This document shows, in pieces, positions 1-8,736 of a stretch of 64,000 nt of DNA. Source of the DNA: Woeseiaceae bacterium (GTDB taxonomy: Bacteria > Pseudomonadota > Gammaproteobacteria > Steroidobacterales > Woeseiaceae). The stretch is from positions 62,001 through 126,000 of the forward strand of contig JAPKEL010000001.1 of NCBI GenBank assembly GCA_028822065.1, written 5' to 3'. Each line of letters begins with the position of its first letter. Position 1 is the stretch's first letter. A model generated the notes under the pieces. It was not told the origin of the DNA and ran no database searches. It saw only the letters and a list, made by a program, of their open reading frames with translations. The position numbers were made by a program, and so were the translations under genes.

Positions 1-215
1 AAATTAGCAAAACAGGCAACTGTATTGGCTACAGAGCCGCCAGACATTTCTTTTTTTACTGACATTTTTTTGTATAAATCGGATGCAGCTGATTCATCGA
101 TAAGCATCATTGAGCCTGGCTGAGCGTTAATTTCGTGTAGAAAATCATCGGATACCTGTGCCAGAATATCGACAATTGCATTACTTATTCCTAAGAGCTC
201 AACTTTATTTGGCAT
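1..215 (-). CDS. PfkB-family sugar/nucleoside kinase, N-terminal part (adenosine kinase-like)
   Basis: The gene runs off the left edge; only the first 71 residues are visible, from an ATG at 215. The protein opens with a beta strand reading VELLGISNAIVDIL and has GGSVANT near residues 59-65. This is the N-terminal substrate-binding signature of the PfkB/ribokinase superfamily, where a GG and a following Asn contact the sugar. The 'GISNAIVD' opening resembles bacterial adenosine kinase-like members, which phosphorylate nucleosides or sugars with ATP. It is divergent from a phosphoribosyltransferase gene, which would suit nucleoside or base salvage, but that link is inference. The catalytic GAGD region is outside the window, so substrate cannot be assigned. 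Confidence 0.8.
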   Translation of the reverse strand, partial: MPNKVELLGISNAIVDILAQVSDDFLHEINAQPGSMMLIDESAASDLYKKMSVKKEMSGGSVANTVACFAN

Positions 216-323
216 AAAAATTTTTCCTATTCTTTAATTGTATAAACTGTCTTAATTTATATTTTAAGTCTCTATTATAGGTGTATTATTTGAGTTAGAT
301 ATTAATTTATAGCGATATATACA

Positions 324-866
324 ATGAAAAAAATTATTCTTACGGCGCAAGAATTATTAGACGATTCTTATCGTCTTGGCATGCAAGTGATCGAGAGTAA
401 ATATGAGCCCACTTTTTTAGTAGCTCTCTGGCGAGGTGGGGGACCAATTGGAATAGCTATTCATGAGCTATTAAGTTTTTATAAATTTAAAGTCAACCAT
501 GCGGTATTGAAAACATCATCATATAAAAATTTCGAGCAATCAAATCAGATTTATATCGATGACATGAGTAACTTGATTAAAAATATTTCACAACAAGATA
601 GAGTGCTTTTCATTGATGATATTTTTGATACGGGGCGAACCTATGCTGCTATTATTGATGCTCTAGTTGATAATTGTGGCGCAAATCTGCCAAGTGATAT
701 CCGTTTAGCTGTTCCTTGGTATAAACCAGAAAAAAATAAAACAAAATATACCCCTGATTATTTTTTGCATACAACTGATAAATGGATTGTTTTTCCACAT
801 GAGTTAGATGTTTTGAATGATAAAGAGTTAGCGATTCATCGCCCGGGCATTAAAAAATTAGAATAA
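324..866 (+). CDS. Predicted purine-type phosphoribosyltransferase
   Basis: This 180-residue cytosolic protein carries the PRPP-binding motif VLFIDDIFDTGRT at residues 94-106: two acidic residues followed by a DTGRT loop, diagnostic of type I phosphoribosyltransferases. Around residues 35-42 is ALWRGGGP, the pyrophosphate-side loop of the hypoxanthine/xanthine branch (the COG2236-like group). Members of this family join a base to PRPP, usually hypoxanthine, guanine or xanthine. The true substrate cannot be read from sequence. It starts at an ATG with only a weak ribosome site. It lies divergent from a PfkB-type kinase, so a nucleotide salvage role is reasonable but inferred. Confidence 0.8.
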   Translation: MKKIILTAQELLDDSYRLGMQVIESKYEPTFLVALWRGGGPIGIAIHELLSFYKFKVNHAVLKTSSYKNFEQSNQIYIDDMSNLIKNISQQDRVLFIDDIFDTGRTYAAIIDALVDNCGANLPSDIRLAVPWYKPEKNKTKYTPDYFLHTTDKWIVFPHELDVLNDKELAIHRPGIKKLE

Positions 867-956
867 ATCATAATGGATAAAGGTTTATCTATCTAAGTAA
901 CCAATAGTAAAATAACGAAGAATCTTATTGAGGTTATATTTAAGGATGAAATATCG

Positions 957-2027
957 ATGCATTTGAATCAAAAGAATCCGCTTGATATTATTGTATCTGA
1001 AACTCCTAATTTTTCAGATGCTGAAGCTATTGATATAGTTAAGATAAATTATGGGTTAGACGTAACAGTAAAAAAATTGGTGAGCGAGAGAGATCAGAAT
1101 TTCCTCATTAGTACTAAACTAGGAAAAAAATACGTTTTAAAAATAGCAAATTGTGAAGAAGATCCAGTTGTCACTGATTTTCAAATTAAAGGCTTAATGC
1201 ACATCATGCTTAAGTATGATAATTCTATTATTACGCCAAAAATAAAGAATTCAATACTGGATTCTGATTCGATTCAAATCAAAAAAGATGACAGTAAATT
1301 CAATGCAAGAGTGGTCACTTATCTTGAGGGTGAACCATTATGGACTTCAGAGAATTCAATACCAGATGCTTACCTAGCTAGAGATATGGGCAGATATTTG
1401 GCTCGTCTTGGAAAAGCGTTGAAAGATTTTACTCACCCCGGATCCAATCAAAGTTTGTTATGGGATATAAAGCAAGCATTGTTCTTGCGTGAGATAACCG
1501 GGTATATTTCAGATAGCTCATCCAAAGGGATGGTCGATGAAGTATTAACCGCTTTTGAGGGGTATGCATTACCAGTATTTGATTCTTTACCTTGGCAAGT
1601 TATTCATAATGATATGAATCCAGATAACGTATTGATTGACATTAAGGGAATGAGACGAGTCTGCGGCATTATAGATTTTGGTGATATGGTTTATTCTCCT
1701 TTAATTATTGATCTTGCTGTGGCGGCTGCTTATTTGGATACCGATGATGGCAATCCATTGTATTTAATAAATAATTTTATTACGGGATACAATAGCGAAA
1801 GAAAGCTTACTTTAGATGAGATAAATGTTTTATTTGATTTAATAAAAGTCCGTCTTGCGACGACGATAGCTATTGCAGAATGGCGCAAGTCATTTCGCGA
1901 AGCAGATGATCCATATTTAATGCTTAATTCTGATGACAGCTCCGTTAAATTTCTCGAAAGATTGATTGAGATTCCTCGTGAGCATGCAATTCAGACATTC
2001 AGGCAGATATGTGCCTCTAATGCTTAA
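957..2027 (+). CDS. APH-fold phosphotransferase (hydroxylysine/homoserine kinase-like)
   Basis: A 356-residue protein of the aminoglycoside phosphotransferase/choline kinase fold. The catalytic loop HNDMNPDNVL lies near residues 214-224 and the metal-binding IIDFGD near 237-243, both intact. The N-terminal lobe contains the ATP-binding Lys in KKYVLKIAN. Overall arrangement resembles hydroxylysine kinase and the kinase half of class III aminotransferase/kinase fusions, so an amino-alcohol or amino acid hydroxyl is a likelier substrate than an antibiotic. AAGGATG ahead of the ATG serves as ribosome site. Its last codons overlap the start of the following transporter gene by 8 nt, implying translational coupling. 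Substrate remains unassigned. Confidence 0.75.
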   Translation: MHLNQKNPLDIIVSETPNFSDAEAIDIVKINYGLDVTVKKLVSERDQNFLISTKLGKKYVLKIANCEEDPVVTDFQIKGLMHIMLKYDNSIITPKIKNSILDSDSIQIKKDDSKFNARVVTYLEGEPLWTSENSIPDAYLARDMGRYLARLGKALKDFTHPGSNQSLLWDIKQALFLREITGYISDSSSKGMVDEVLTAFEGYALPVFDSLPWQVIHNDMNPDNVLIDIKGMRRVCGIIDFGDMVYSPLIIDLAVAAAYLDTDDGNPLYLINNFITGYNSERKLTLDEINVLFDLIKVRLATTIAIAEWRKSFREADDPYLMLNSDDSSVKFLERLIEIPREHAIQTFRQICASNA

Positions 2028-3306
2028 AAAAAAATTGCTGGATATAATTTATAAGGCTGCTCGTATTAAGCCGAATGAATTGCGTGCTACTTTATTGTCT
2101 TTTGGTTTTGTTTTTTTATTAATGACTGCTTATTTTATTCTCCGACCATTAAGAGACGCAATGTCGAGCGATTGGTCAGACCCTGAATTGAGTTGGTTAT
2201 GGACTTCAACTTTCTTTTTTAGTTTTATTGCCGTCACTTTATATAGTGCGATTATCTCTAGAGTAAAGCTCAAATATGTTGTTCCAGGTGTTTATATTTT
2301 CTTTTCGCTTTCATTTATTTCATTTTATCTACTTGCTGCAGTAATCCCTGATCCAGATTTTCTAAATAAATGTTTTTATGTATGGCTTAGCGTATTTAGT
2401 TTGTTTCATGTATCTGTCTTCTGGAGTTTTATTTCAAATTTATTTTCTACTGAACAAGCTCCTCGTTTATTTAGTTTTATAGCCTCAGGTGCGAGTATTG
2501 GCGCAATTATTGGCCCTGCAATACCAATTATGTTTGCCGGTGATCTTGGTGTGATGAATTTACTATTGATCGCTGCAGGTATATTACTGCTTCCCATTCC
2601 TATAATTAATCAACTTGAGTCGCTAAAAGTTGCAGAACTTGGTAACAAAAATCTAAATATTGAGGCACCTAATAAAAGGCTGGAAAAAAATATCTTATCC
2701 GGATTTTTGACTTTTATTAAAGATCCCTATCTCGTTGCTATTGGGGTTTTTATCTTACTTTATGTTGCCATGAATACATTTATTTACTTTGAGCTTAGAA
2801 AGTTTTTAATTGATTTTGATAGAGATACTCGCACGCAAATTTGGGCTTCCATTGATCTCGTTGTAAATTTATTGGCTATCACAACAGCAATTTTTGCAAC
2901 TAGCCGAATAGCAATTCGCTTTGGGATGCCATTGACTTTAGCAATAATTCCTTTACTGATGATTTTTGGTTGGATGGCGGTGGCTGTTTCTCCTATATTA
3001 TTCGTTTTAATAGGTTTGCAGGTAATAAGGAGAGCTGGAAATTATGCTATAACCAAACCAGGCAGAGAAATGTTATTTACTATGGTCAGTAATGAGGCAC
3101 GTTATAAGGCAAAACCAGTTATTGATATTGTGATCTATCGTGGTGGCGATATGGTAACTGCCTGGTTTTATACATTGTTAACTGCATCCTTTGGGTTAGG
3201 TCTAAATATCATCGCATTAATTGCGGCTTGTTTGGCTGCTGTCTGGGCTTCTACTGGCGTTTATCTTGGAAGAAAATATAATAATCAGAATGACGTCGTT
3301 ATATAG
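2020..3306 (+). CDS. NTP/NDP exchange transporter-type membrane protein
   Basis: Hydrophobic 428-residue protein with about 11-12 membrane segments. The first segment reads LLSFGFVFLLMTAYFILRP and is followed by LRDAM, the opening typical of the bacterial 'NTP/NDP exchange transporter' (Npt-related, COG3202-like) family within the major facilitator superfamily. I placed the start at ATG 2020; an in-frame ATG at 1966 would give a long overlap and an 18-residue polar extension unlike the family. The gene overlaps the kinase gene by 8 nt. True ATP/ADP exchange is established for Rickettsia, Chlamydia and plastid members; the function of free-living bacterial homologues is not settled, so transport of nucleotides here is only a family-level guess. 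Confidence 0.75.
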   Translation: MLKKKLLDIIYKAARIKPNELRATLLSFGFVFLLMTAYFILRPLRDAMSSDWSDPELSWLWTSTFFFSFIAVTLYSAIISRVKLKYVVPGVYIFFSLSFISFYLLAAVIPDPDFLNKCFYVWLSVFSLFHVSVFWSFISNLFSTEQAPRLFSFIASGASIGAIIGPAIPIMFAGDLGVMNLLLIAAGILLLPIPIINQLESLKVAELGNKNLNIEAPNKRLEKNILSGFLTFIKDPYLVAIGVFILLYVAMNTFIYFELRKFLIDFDRDTRTQIWASIDLVVNLLAITTAIFATSRIAIRFGMPLTLAIIPLLMIFGWMAVAVSPILFVLIGLQVIRRAGNYAITKPGREMLFTMVSNEARYKAKPVIDIVIYRGGDMVTAWFYTLLTASFGLGLNIIALIAACLAAVWASTGVYLGRKYNNQNDVVI

Positions 3307-3341
3307 TATAAAAAGTTATTAATTAAGGGATTATATTTTTT

Positions 3342-3905
3342 ATGTCGTATGAATCATTGCAACAATTGGCAATAACGATACGTGGTCGACGAACGATTAA
3401 AATGTTTGAACAACGATCAGTAGATTCAAATATTATTAGGGATGCAATCGAAGTCGCTCGGTGGGCGCCAAACCATCATCTAACCGAACCTTGGCATTTT
3501 TATCTTTTGAATGATGTAGCTATCAAGAAAAGTATTGATTTAATCCGCATCATTGTGACTGAAAAAAAGGGTGAAAAACTTGGTAATTTCAAAGCTCAGG
3601 ATGCGTCAAAGAGGCCGGGATGGCTGATTGTTACTTGTAAGAAATCTGAAGATAAACTCGTTCAACAAGAAGATTATGCGAGTGTATGTTGTGCGATACA
3701 GAATTTCAGTCTGTACCTTTCGGAAGCAAGATTAGCTTCGAAGTGGACTTCTGGGCCAATAATTAGAGATCAGCGTTATTATGATTTGCTGCATATAGAC
3801 AGTAATTCTGAATTCATCGTGGGACTCATTTGGTATGGATATCCTATGATTACACCTAAGCAAACTCGTAAAGAAATAGATAAAATTATAACTTCTATCG
3901 ATTAA
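3342..3905 (+). CDS. Nitroreductase family FMN oxidoreductase
   Basis: This 187-residue protein begins with RGRRTIKMFEQRSVD, followed by ARWAPNHHLTEPWHF at about residues 39-53. This is the nitroreductase-superfamily FMN-phosphate-binding start (an R-R/T motif) and the 'APN/S..N.QPW' element. Members bind FMN and reduce nitro groups, quinones or enals with NAD(P)H; some act in cofactor metabolism. The C-terminal part (VGLIWYGYP) matches the usual 'G.i.iGyp' strand. AAGGGA lies about 11 nt before the ATG. It is convergent with the exporter gene on the other strand, only 18 nt away. The physiological substrate cannot be inferred. Confidence 0.8.
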   Translation: MSYESLQQLAITIRGRRTIKMFEQRSVDSNIIRDAIEVARWAPNHHLTEPWHFYLLNDVAIKKSIDLIRIIVTEKKGEKLGNFKAQDASKRPGWLIVTCKKSEDKLVQQEDYASVCCAIQNFSLYLSEARLASKWTSGPIIRDQRYYDLLHIDSNSEFIVGLIWYGYPMITPKQTRKEIDKIITSID

Positions 3906-3923
3906 TTTAAAATCAAATTGCTT

Positions 3924-5150
3924 TTAATCATTATTCATAGATGAGTTCAAATTTACAATGTGACGTTTCATTACCTTAAAACTCAGTAGATAGATTACTA
4001 AAGTTACAAAACCAAAAATAGCCATGACTAAGATAGCATTTCTTATCGAATCATTGTAAATGATACCAGTAGTAATGGAGCCTAATGAAGAGCATAAATT
4101 TTGTATCGTGCCAATTATTGAAGCCGCTATTCCAGCTATTTTTGGAGCAGGATCAAGGGCCATAGCCGTTGCATTAGAGATAAGAAAACTGGTGCCAAAC
4201 ATGTAAATACAAATACTGCACCACAACCATATGAAATTTGCTTGATTTTGCCATGCAAAATAGATCAGTAATATGGCGCCAAGTCCCACAAGGAATGACC
4301 CTAACCCCATTATTTGTAAAATATTGAACTTTTTTAGTAAACGTCGATTAATGGTCGAACCAATCAATACCCCCAACCCAGCTAGTGCAAAAATAGGACC
4401 AAACCACTTAACGGGAAAGTCATATATCCCTATAATCAATGAAGAAGAAGCGCTAATCATGGACATGTAACCCATCGTCGGAATAACAATCAATAGCATA
4501 CCAATGATGCTCTCTTTATGACTAAAAAATTCTTTTATGCCGGTATAAAATTGCTGTTTAATATGTTTATTTTTATCTGGTTTTTTTGTTTCATACAATC
4601 CATTAGTGATGCTGAAAAATATAATGGCACCAAATATCGTGATTGCAATAAATGGAGCTCGCCAGTCAAATTGTGATACTAAATATGCCCCTATAATTGG
4701 TGCTAACATTGGGGTTGCGGTGAATATCATAACCATAATAGATAGAATACTGGCGGCTTTTTTGCCGCTAGCAATGTCTCTAACTATGGCTCGAGATACC
4801 ACCACGCCAACTGAAGCCCCTAGTCCTTGAAGAAATCTTCCTATTAACATCACTTCCATGGATGTGGCTAAGGAGGTGATAATGCCAGCAAATATGAAAA
4901 TTAAAGTCCCGCTTAATAATATTGGGATTCTACCGATACGGTCAGATAACAAACCTGCTGGCAGCTGACCAAGGGCAAAACCGGCCAAGAAAATTCCAAT
5001 AATAAGCTGTCCAGCGGATAAATTACTGGAAAGATCAATTACCATATCAGGTATTGATGGCAAGCTCATATCGATTGTGAGCGCGCCCATACCGGTTAGA
5101 CAGCCAAGAACAATGATGAATTTTCGTTTTACTGGGAATTCAATATTCAT
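3924..5150 (-). CDS. Bcr/CflA-type multidrug efflux MFS transporter
   Basis: A 408-residue, 12-segment major facilitator protein of the inner membrane. Diagnostic DHA1 features are LGCLTGMGALTIDMSLPSIP in segment 1, GQLPAGLLSDRIGRIPILL (motif A, about residues 60-78) in the loop after segment 2, and RFLQGLGASVGVVVSRAIVRD (motif B). MSLPSIPDMV and the motif-B arrangement are typical of the Bcr/CflA subfamily, which exports drugs such as bicyclomycin or amino acid derivatives by proton antiport. Bicyclomycin targets Rho, but no link to the rho gene further along is implied. The gene is monocistronic and convergent with the nitroreductase gene. Confidence 0.85.
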   Translation of the reverse strand: MNIEFPVKRKFIIVLGCLTGMGALTIDMSLPSIPDMVIDLSSNLSAGQLIIGIFLAGFALGQLPAGLLSDRIGRIPILLSGTLIFIFAGIITSLATSMEVMLIGRFLQGLGASVGVVVSRAIVRDIASGKKAASILSIMVMIFTATPMLAPIIGAYLVSQFDWRAPFIAITIFGAIIFFSITNGLYETKKPDKNKHIKQQFYTGIKEFFSHKESIIGMLLIVIPTMGYMSMISASSSLIIGIYDFPVKWFGPIFALAGLGVLIGSTINRRLLKKFNILQIMGLGSFLVGLGAILLIYFAWQNQANFIWLWCSICIYMFGTSFLISNATAMALDPAPKIAGIAASIIGTIQNLCSSLGSITTGIIYNDSIRNAILVMAIFGFVTLVIYLLSFKVMKRHIVNLNSSMNND

Positions 5151-5331
5151 GTAATAGGCTTTTAATAATTTAATTAAATAGAGGAAGACCTAATGATACA
5201 GAAAAGTAAACTCAGTTATTTGCTTATATATGTTGATTAACAGCTGACTAAATGCCGGCAAAATTAACAAAAAGTTGCTAACTCAACGGGCGAAGGATTT
5301 TCTCGCCTAAATTATATACGCAAGACAGATA

Positions 5332-6543
5332 TTAGTATGTTTTTCCCTTGATATATAAAGCAGATAATTGATCGAACCCGAGCCAATAAGATAGTTCATT
5401 CGGGTGATCTATATCCCAAACAGCAATATCGGCTTGTTTGCCTTGCTCCAAAGTGCCTTTTGTATTTGTTGCACCCAAAGCTTTGGCTGCTTCTCTTGTA
5501 ACCCCTGCCAAACATTCTTCAGGTGTTAGATTGAAAGTATTTGATGCCAGTGTCATTGCTAGTCTTATCGAACAAAGTGGAGATGTGCCTGGATTACAAT
5601 CTGTAGCTACTGCCATAGAAACACCAGAATTACGAAGTTCTTGAATTGGTGGTAACTGCGTTTCACGCAAAGTCATGAATGCCCCAGGAAGCAGAACAGC
5701 CACACAATCTGCTTCTGCAAGGGCATGAACACCTTCTATTGTAGTATATTCAAGATGATCTGCTGATAAAGCATGAAAATCTGCAGCTAATTTTGCACCA
5801 TTAGAGTTAGATAATTGATCTGCATGAAGCTTGACCGGTAAGCCCAGAGATGTTGCTTTCGTAAATAGCTTTGTAATTTGATTATTATTGAAAGCAATTT
5901 TCTCACAATATGCATCAACTGCATCGATGAGACCAAGATTATTTATTTCTGGTAGAACTTCTTCACAAACATATTGAATATAACTATCACTGTTGTTTTT
6001 ATATTCGGGCGGTATGGCGTGCGCGCCCAAAAAAGTCTTATGAATTGAAATATTCTCATTTTCAAGATTGCATGCGACTTTTAGCATTTTTATTTCGGTT
6101 TCTAGATCAAGACCATAACCGGATTTAATTTCTATAGTTCCAACGCCCTCTCGACGTAGAGATGATAATCGTGCTCTGGAATTATTAGTTAACATGGAAA
6201 TATCGCAGTCACGAGTAGCCTTCACAGTTGAAACTATTCCTCCACCTTCATTAGCAATATCCGTATAGCTTTTCCCATTGGCTCTTGCTTCAAATTCCCA
6301 AGCACGATTACCGGCAAATACCAGATGAGTATGACAATCAATTAAAGCTGGCGTTAACCATTTTCCAGGCATTGATATTTTTTTCTTTACTGTTTTATCG
6401 GGTATATCTTTTGTGGGGCCTAACCAAGAAATTAAACCTTTAGAGATAGCTAATGAGCCATTTTTAATTAGGCCATAGGATATGCCATTATCTGCCATAG
6501 TGGCGATATGAACATCAGTAATTAAAAGATCCCAATCTGGCAT
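5332..6543 (-). CDS. hutI: Imidazolonepropionase
   Basis: Third enzyme of histidine degradation; hydrolyses 4-imidazolone-5-propanoate to N-formimidoyl-L-glutamate. The amidohydrolase-fold protein has the metal-binding DCHTHLVFAGNR near residue 70, the glycine-rich IKSGYGLDLETE, a later HADQLSN and the C-terminal ATDCNPGTSP, all as in HutI. I chose ATG 6543 (403 residues, GGAATAAT upstream), because a start 15 codons earlier at 6588 adds a non-conserved tail and has no clear ribosome site. It is transcribed away from the other hut genes, with which it shares an 83-nt intergenic region containing a predicted HutC operator. Confidence 0.95.
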   Translation of the reverse strand: MPDWDLLITDVHIATMADNGISYGLIKNGSLAISKGLISWLGPTKDIPDKTVKKKISMPGKWLTPALIDCHTHLVFAGNRAWEFEARANGKSYTDIANEGGGIVSTVKATRDCDISMLTNNSRARLSSLRREGVGTIEIKSGYGLDLETEIKMLKVACNLENENISIHKTFLGAHAIPPEYKNNSDSYIQYVCEEVLPEINNLGLIDAVDAYCEKIAFNNNQITKLFTKATSLGLPVKLHADQLSNSNGAKLAADFHALSADHLEYTTIEGVHALAEADCVAVLLPGAFMTLRETQLPPIQELRNSGVSMAVATDCNPGTSPLCSIRLAMTLASNTFNLTPEECLAGVTREAAKALGATNTKGTLEQGKQADIAVWDIDHPNELSYWLGFDQLSALYIKGKTY

Positions 6544-6595
6544 TATATTATTCCATTTTATGGTATTTCTTGCTTTAAAAAGTAGCATGTAATAG

Positions 6596-6609
6596 CCTGT
6601 ATATACAAC
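6596..6609. promoter_or_regulatory. Predicted HutC operator in hutI-hutF divergent region
   Basis: The sequence CCTGTATATACAAC holds a perfect 10-bp palindrome, TGTATATACA (6598-6607). This matches the GntR/HutC-type operator (TTGTATATACAA-like) known from Pseudomonas hut promoters. It lies 17-30 nt before the hutF start and within the only divergent promoter region of the locus. The repressor gene hutC is the second gene of the same operon, so autoregulation with release by urocanate is expected from the family. Binding itself is inferred. Confidence 0.6.
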
Positions 6610-6626
6610 TAATTTTTAGAATAATT

Positions 6627-7979
6627 ATGCACTCAATTCACGCAAAAAATATATATTTAGAAGGTGGCTGGCAGAAAAATATTCGTTTGGATATATCAGA
6701 TGGGATAATCCAAGAAATAGAATACGACATTTCCACCGAGTCTCAGGATAATACCGTTGATATCCTGATACCGGGTTTGTGCAATGCTCATAGTCATAGT
6801 TTTCAAAGAGCTTTAAGTGGCCGCACTGAATTTAAACCTACCAGTAAAAAAGATAATTTCTGGACATGGCGCGAAGCTATGTACCATCTTGTTGAGCATG
6901 TTGATGCTTCAATTATCTCTGCAATAGCAGCACAAGCATATCAAGAGATGCTTGCAAATGGGTATACCTCGGTTGTTGAATTTCATTATTTGCATCGAGA
7001 GCAAGGTGAGGATGAATCTAGTAATAAATTATTTGATGCGCTTCTTGAAGCAGCTAATCTGACTGGTATTAGATTAATATATACCCCTATCCTGTATCAG
7101 CGAGGTGGCTTTAAAGATGAACTATTATCATCCCAGCAGGAACAGTTTCATCTTACCTGTGAAGAATTAATTCAGCACTATTATTACGCAAAATCAATAC
7201 TTACGGAGCGACATTCTCTGGCGATTGGGGTACATAGTTTACGTGCAGTAACAAATAAATCTATGCAAAGGGTTGTTGATTTTGCTGAAGAAGAGAAAAT
7301 TCCGTTTCACTTGCACATTGCCGAACAACAAAAAGAGGTTGTAGATTTTTATGAATTATATAACGCGAGACCTGTTGAGTGGTTATTAGAGAATTTTAAT
7401 GTCACTGAGAATTGGTGTCTTGTTCATGCTACTCATTTAAATGATCATGAGTTGAAGTTACTGGCTAAATCTGGTGCTGTTACCTGCTTATGTCCAACTA
7501 CAGAAGCAAATTTAGGCGATGGCATATTCAGATTACAGGACTATTTGCTTCAAGGTGGAAGACTAGCTATAGGTTCAGATAGTAATATTTCGATTAATTC
7601 ATTTGAAGAGCTACGTTGGTTAGAATACGGACAGAGACTATTAAAAAAAGAGCGAAACATAGCATCCTCAGAAAATCTGGGCTCTGGGCAATGTTTATTT
7701 AACATGGCACTAGAAGGGGGAACGCTTGCTTCAGGAAATAAGAAAATAGGTGCATTGAAGAAAGGCAGTTATGCGGATTTTTTTTCCTTATCTAGTGATA
7801 ATTCTTCTCTTGTGGGGCATCAAAATAATACGTTAATGGATGCGATTATCTTTTCCAATCATAATGCTTTAATTGATCAAGTCATGGTTGATGGTAAGTG
7901 GCTTGAGCCTAATCCTTCCACTAAGGATAATTTCCAAAAAGTCATGCATCAACTTTTCACTGCAGAAGTAAAAGATTGA
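6627..7979 (+). CDS. hutF: Formimidoylglutamate deiminase
   Basis: A 450-residue amidohydrolase that converts N-formimidoylglutamate to N-formylglutamate plus ammonia. Visible metal-site motifs are GLCNAHSHSFQRALSGR (about residues 50-66), HLHIAEQQKEV in the middle, HATHLND and GSDSNISIN towards the C-terminus. The 'NAHSHSFQRAL' signature separates HutF from related guanine deaminases. Its presence together with HutG defines the two-step Pseudomonas-type route, which yields free formate. First gene of the + strand hut operon; its stop codon is followed within a few bases by the hutC start. Confidence 0.95.
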   Translation: MHSIHAKNIYLEGGWQKNIRLDISDGIIQEIEYDISTESQDNTVDILIPGLCNAHSHSFQRALSGRTEFKPTSKKDNFWTWREAMYHLVEHVDASIISAIAAQAYQEMLANGYTSVVEFHYLHREQGEDESSNKLFDALLEAANLTGIRLIYTPILYQRGGFKDELLSSQQEQFHLTCEELIQHYYYAKSILTERHSLAIGVHSLRAVTNKSMQRVVDFAEEEKIPFHLHIAEQQKEVVDFYELYNARPVEWLLENFNVTENWCLVHATHLNDHELKLLAKSGAVTCLCPTTEANLGDGIFRLQDYLLQGGRLAIGSDSNISINSFEELRWLEYGQRLLKKERNIASSENLGSGQCLFNMALEGGTLASGNKKIGALKKGSYADFFSLSSDNSSLVGHQNNTLMDAIIFSNHNALIDQVMVDGKWLEPNPSTKDNFQKVMHQLFTAEVKD

Positions 7980-7981
7980 TT

Positions 7982-8719
7982 ATGGAAAATCAAATACCTC
8001 GTTATCAGCAAGTCAAAGAATTGATTATCAATCAGATTTCAAGTGGGGCATTAAAGCCATTGCAAAGAGTGCCGTCAGAGAATCAGCTTGTTGTTTTGAT
8101 GGGAGTTTCAAGAATGACCGCAAACCGTGCATTGCGTGAGTTAAATGATGAGGGTTATTTGGATCGTAAAGCTGGGATAGGTTCATTCGTTTCTGACTTA
8201 AAAGCAACCTCACATTTACTTGAGATAAGAAATATTGCAGATGAAGTAACACTTCGTGGCCATAAATATTCTTCACGAGTTATTGATCATGTGCAGAAAA
8301 TTGTTCCTAAAGATATCGCAAGAGCGATGAATATTAACAAAGACATGGAAGTGGCACATATTTTATTGGTGCATTATGAAAACGATATACCTATCCAGAT
8401 TGAAGATCGTTTTGTTGATATCTTATTTGCACCAGAATTTATGAAACAAGATTTTTCACAAATTACTCCGAGTGCTTATTTGAGTGGTATTGCACCACTT
8501 CAAGAAGCTGAACAGGTGGTTAAAGCGATAATACCTAAAAACTCTGTAAGCAATCTTTTGCAGATGGATTTAGGCCAGCCATGTCTTTTGATTACTAGGC
8601 GGACTTGGGTTTTGAGTAAACCTGTAACGTATGGAAGATTTTTTCATCCTGGCGATCGATATGAATTAGCAGGACATTACAAGCCACTCCAAGGAAAAAA
8701 ATACAATAATATTAAATAA
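7982..8719 (+). CDS. hutC: Histidine utilisation repressor (GntR family)
   Basis: A 245-residue GntR/HutC regulator. The N-terminal winged helix-turn-helix reads [10 protein letters not shown], then [22 protein letters not shown] and [13 protein letters not shown]. The C-terminal UTRA ligand domain (about residues 90-240) contains [11 protein letters not shown] and CLLITRRTW, both conserved in HutC. Urocanate is the known inducer in the family. I take ATG 7982 as start; a TTG at 7976 overlapping the hutF stop would add only two residues. The encoded repressor probably acts at the palindrome upstream of hutF. Confidence 0.92.
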   Translation: MENQIPRYQQVKELIINQISSGALKPLQRVPSENQLVVLMGVSRMTANRALRELNDEGYLDRKAGIGSFVSDLKATSHLLEIRNIADEVTLRGHKYSSRVIDHVQKIVPKDIARAMNINKDMEVAHILLVHYENDIPIQIEDRFVDILFAPEFMKQDFSQITPSAYLSGIAPLQEAEQVVKAIIPKNSVSNLLQMDLGQPCLLITRRTWVLSKPVTYGRFFHPGDRYELAGHYKPLQGKKYNNIK

Positions 8720-8736
8720 ATTATGATGAGGAAGAT

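Noticed and set aside
5281-5310. GGCGA...TCGCC hairpin downstream of hutI.
   Set aside because: Five base pairs and no U-tract on either strand; too weak to call a terminator.
6597-6612. LexA box (CTGTATATA...CAG) at the hut divergent promoter.
   Set aside because: The right half lacks CAG at the proper spacing; the 10-bp palindrome and hut context fit HutC better.
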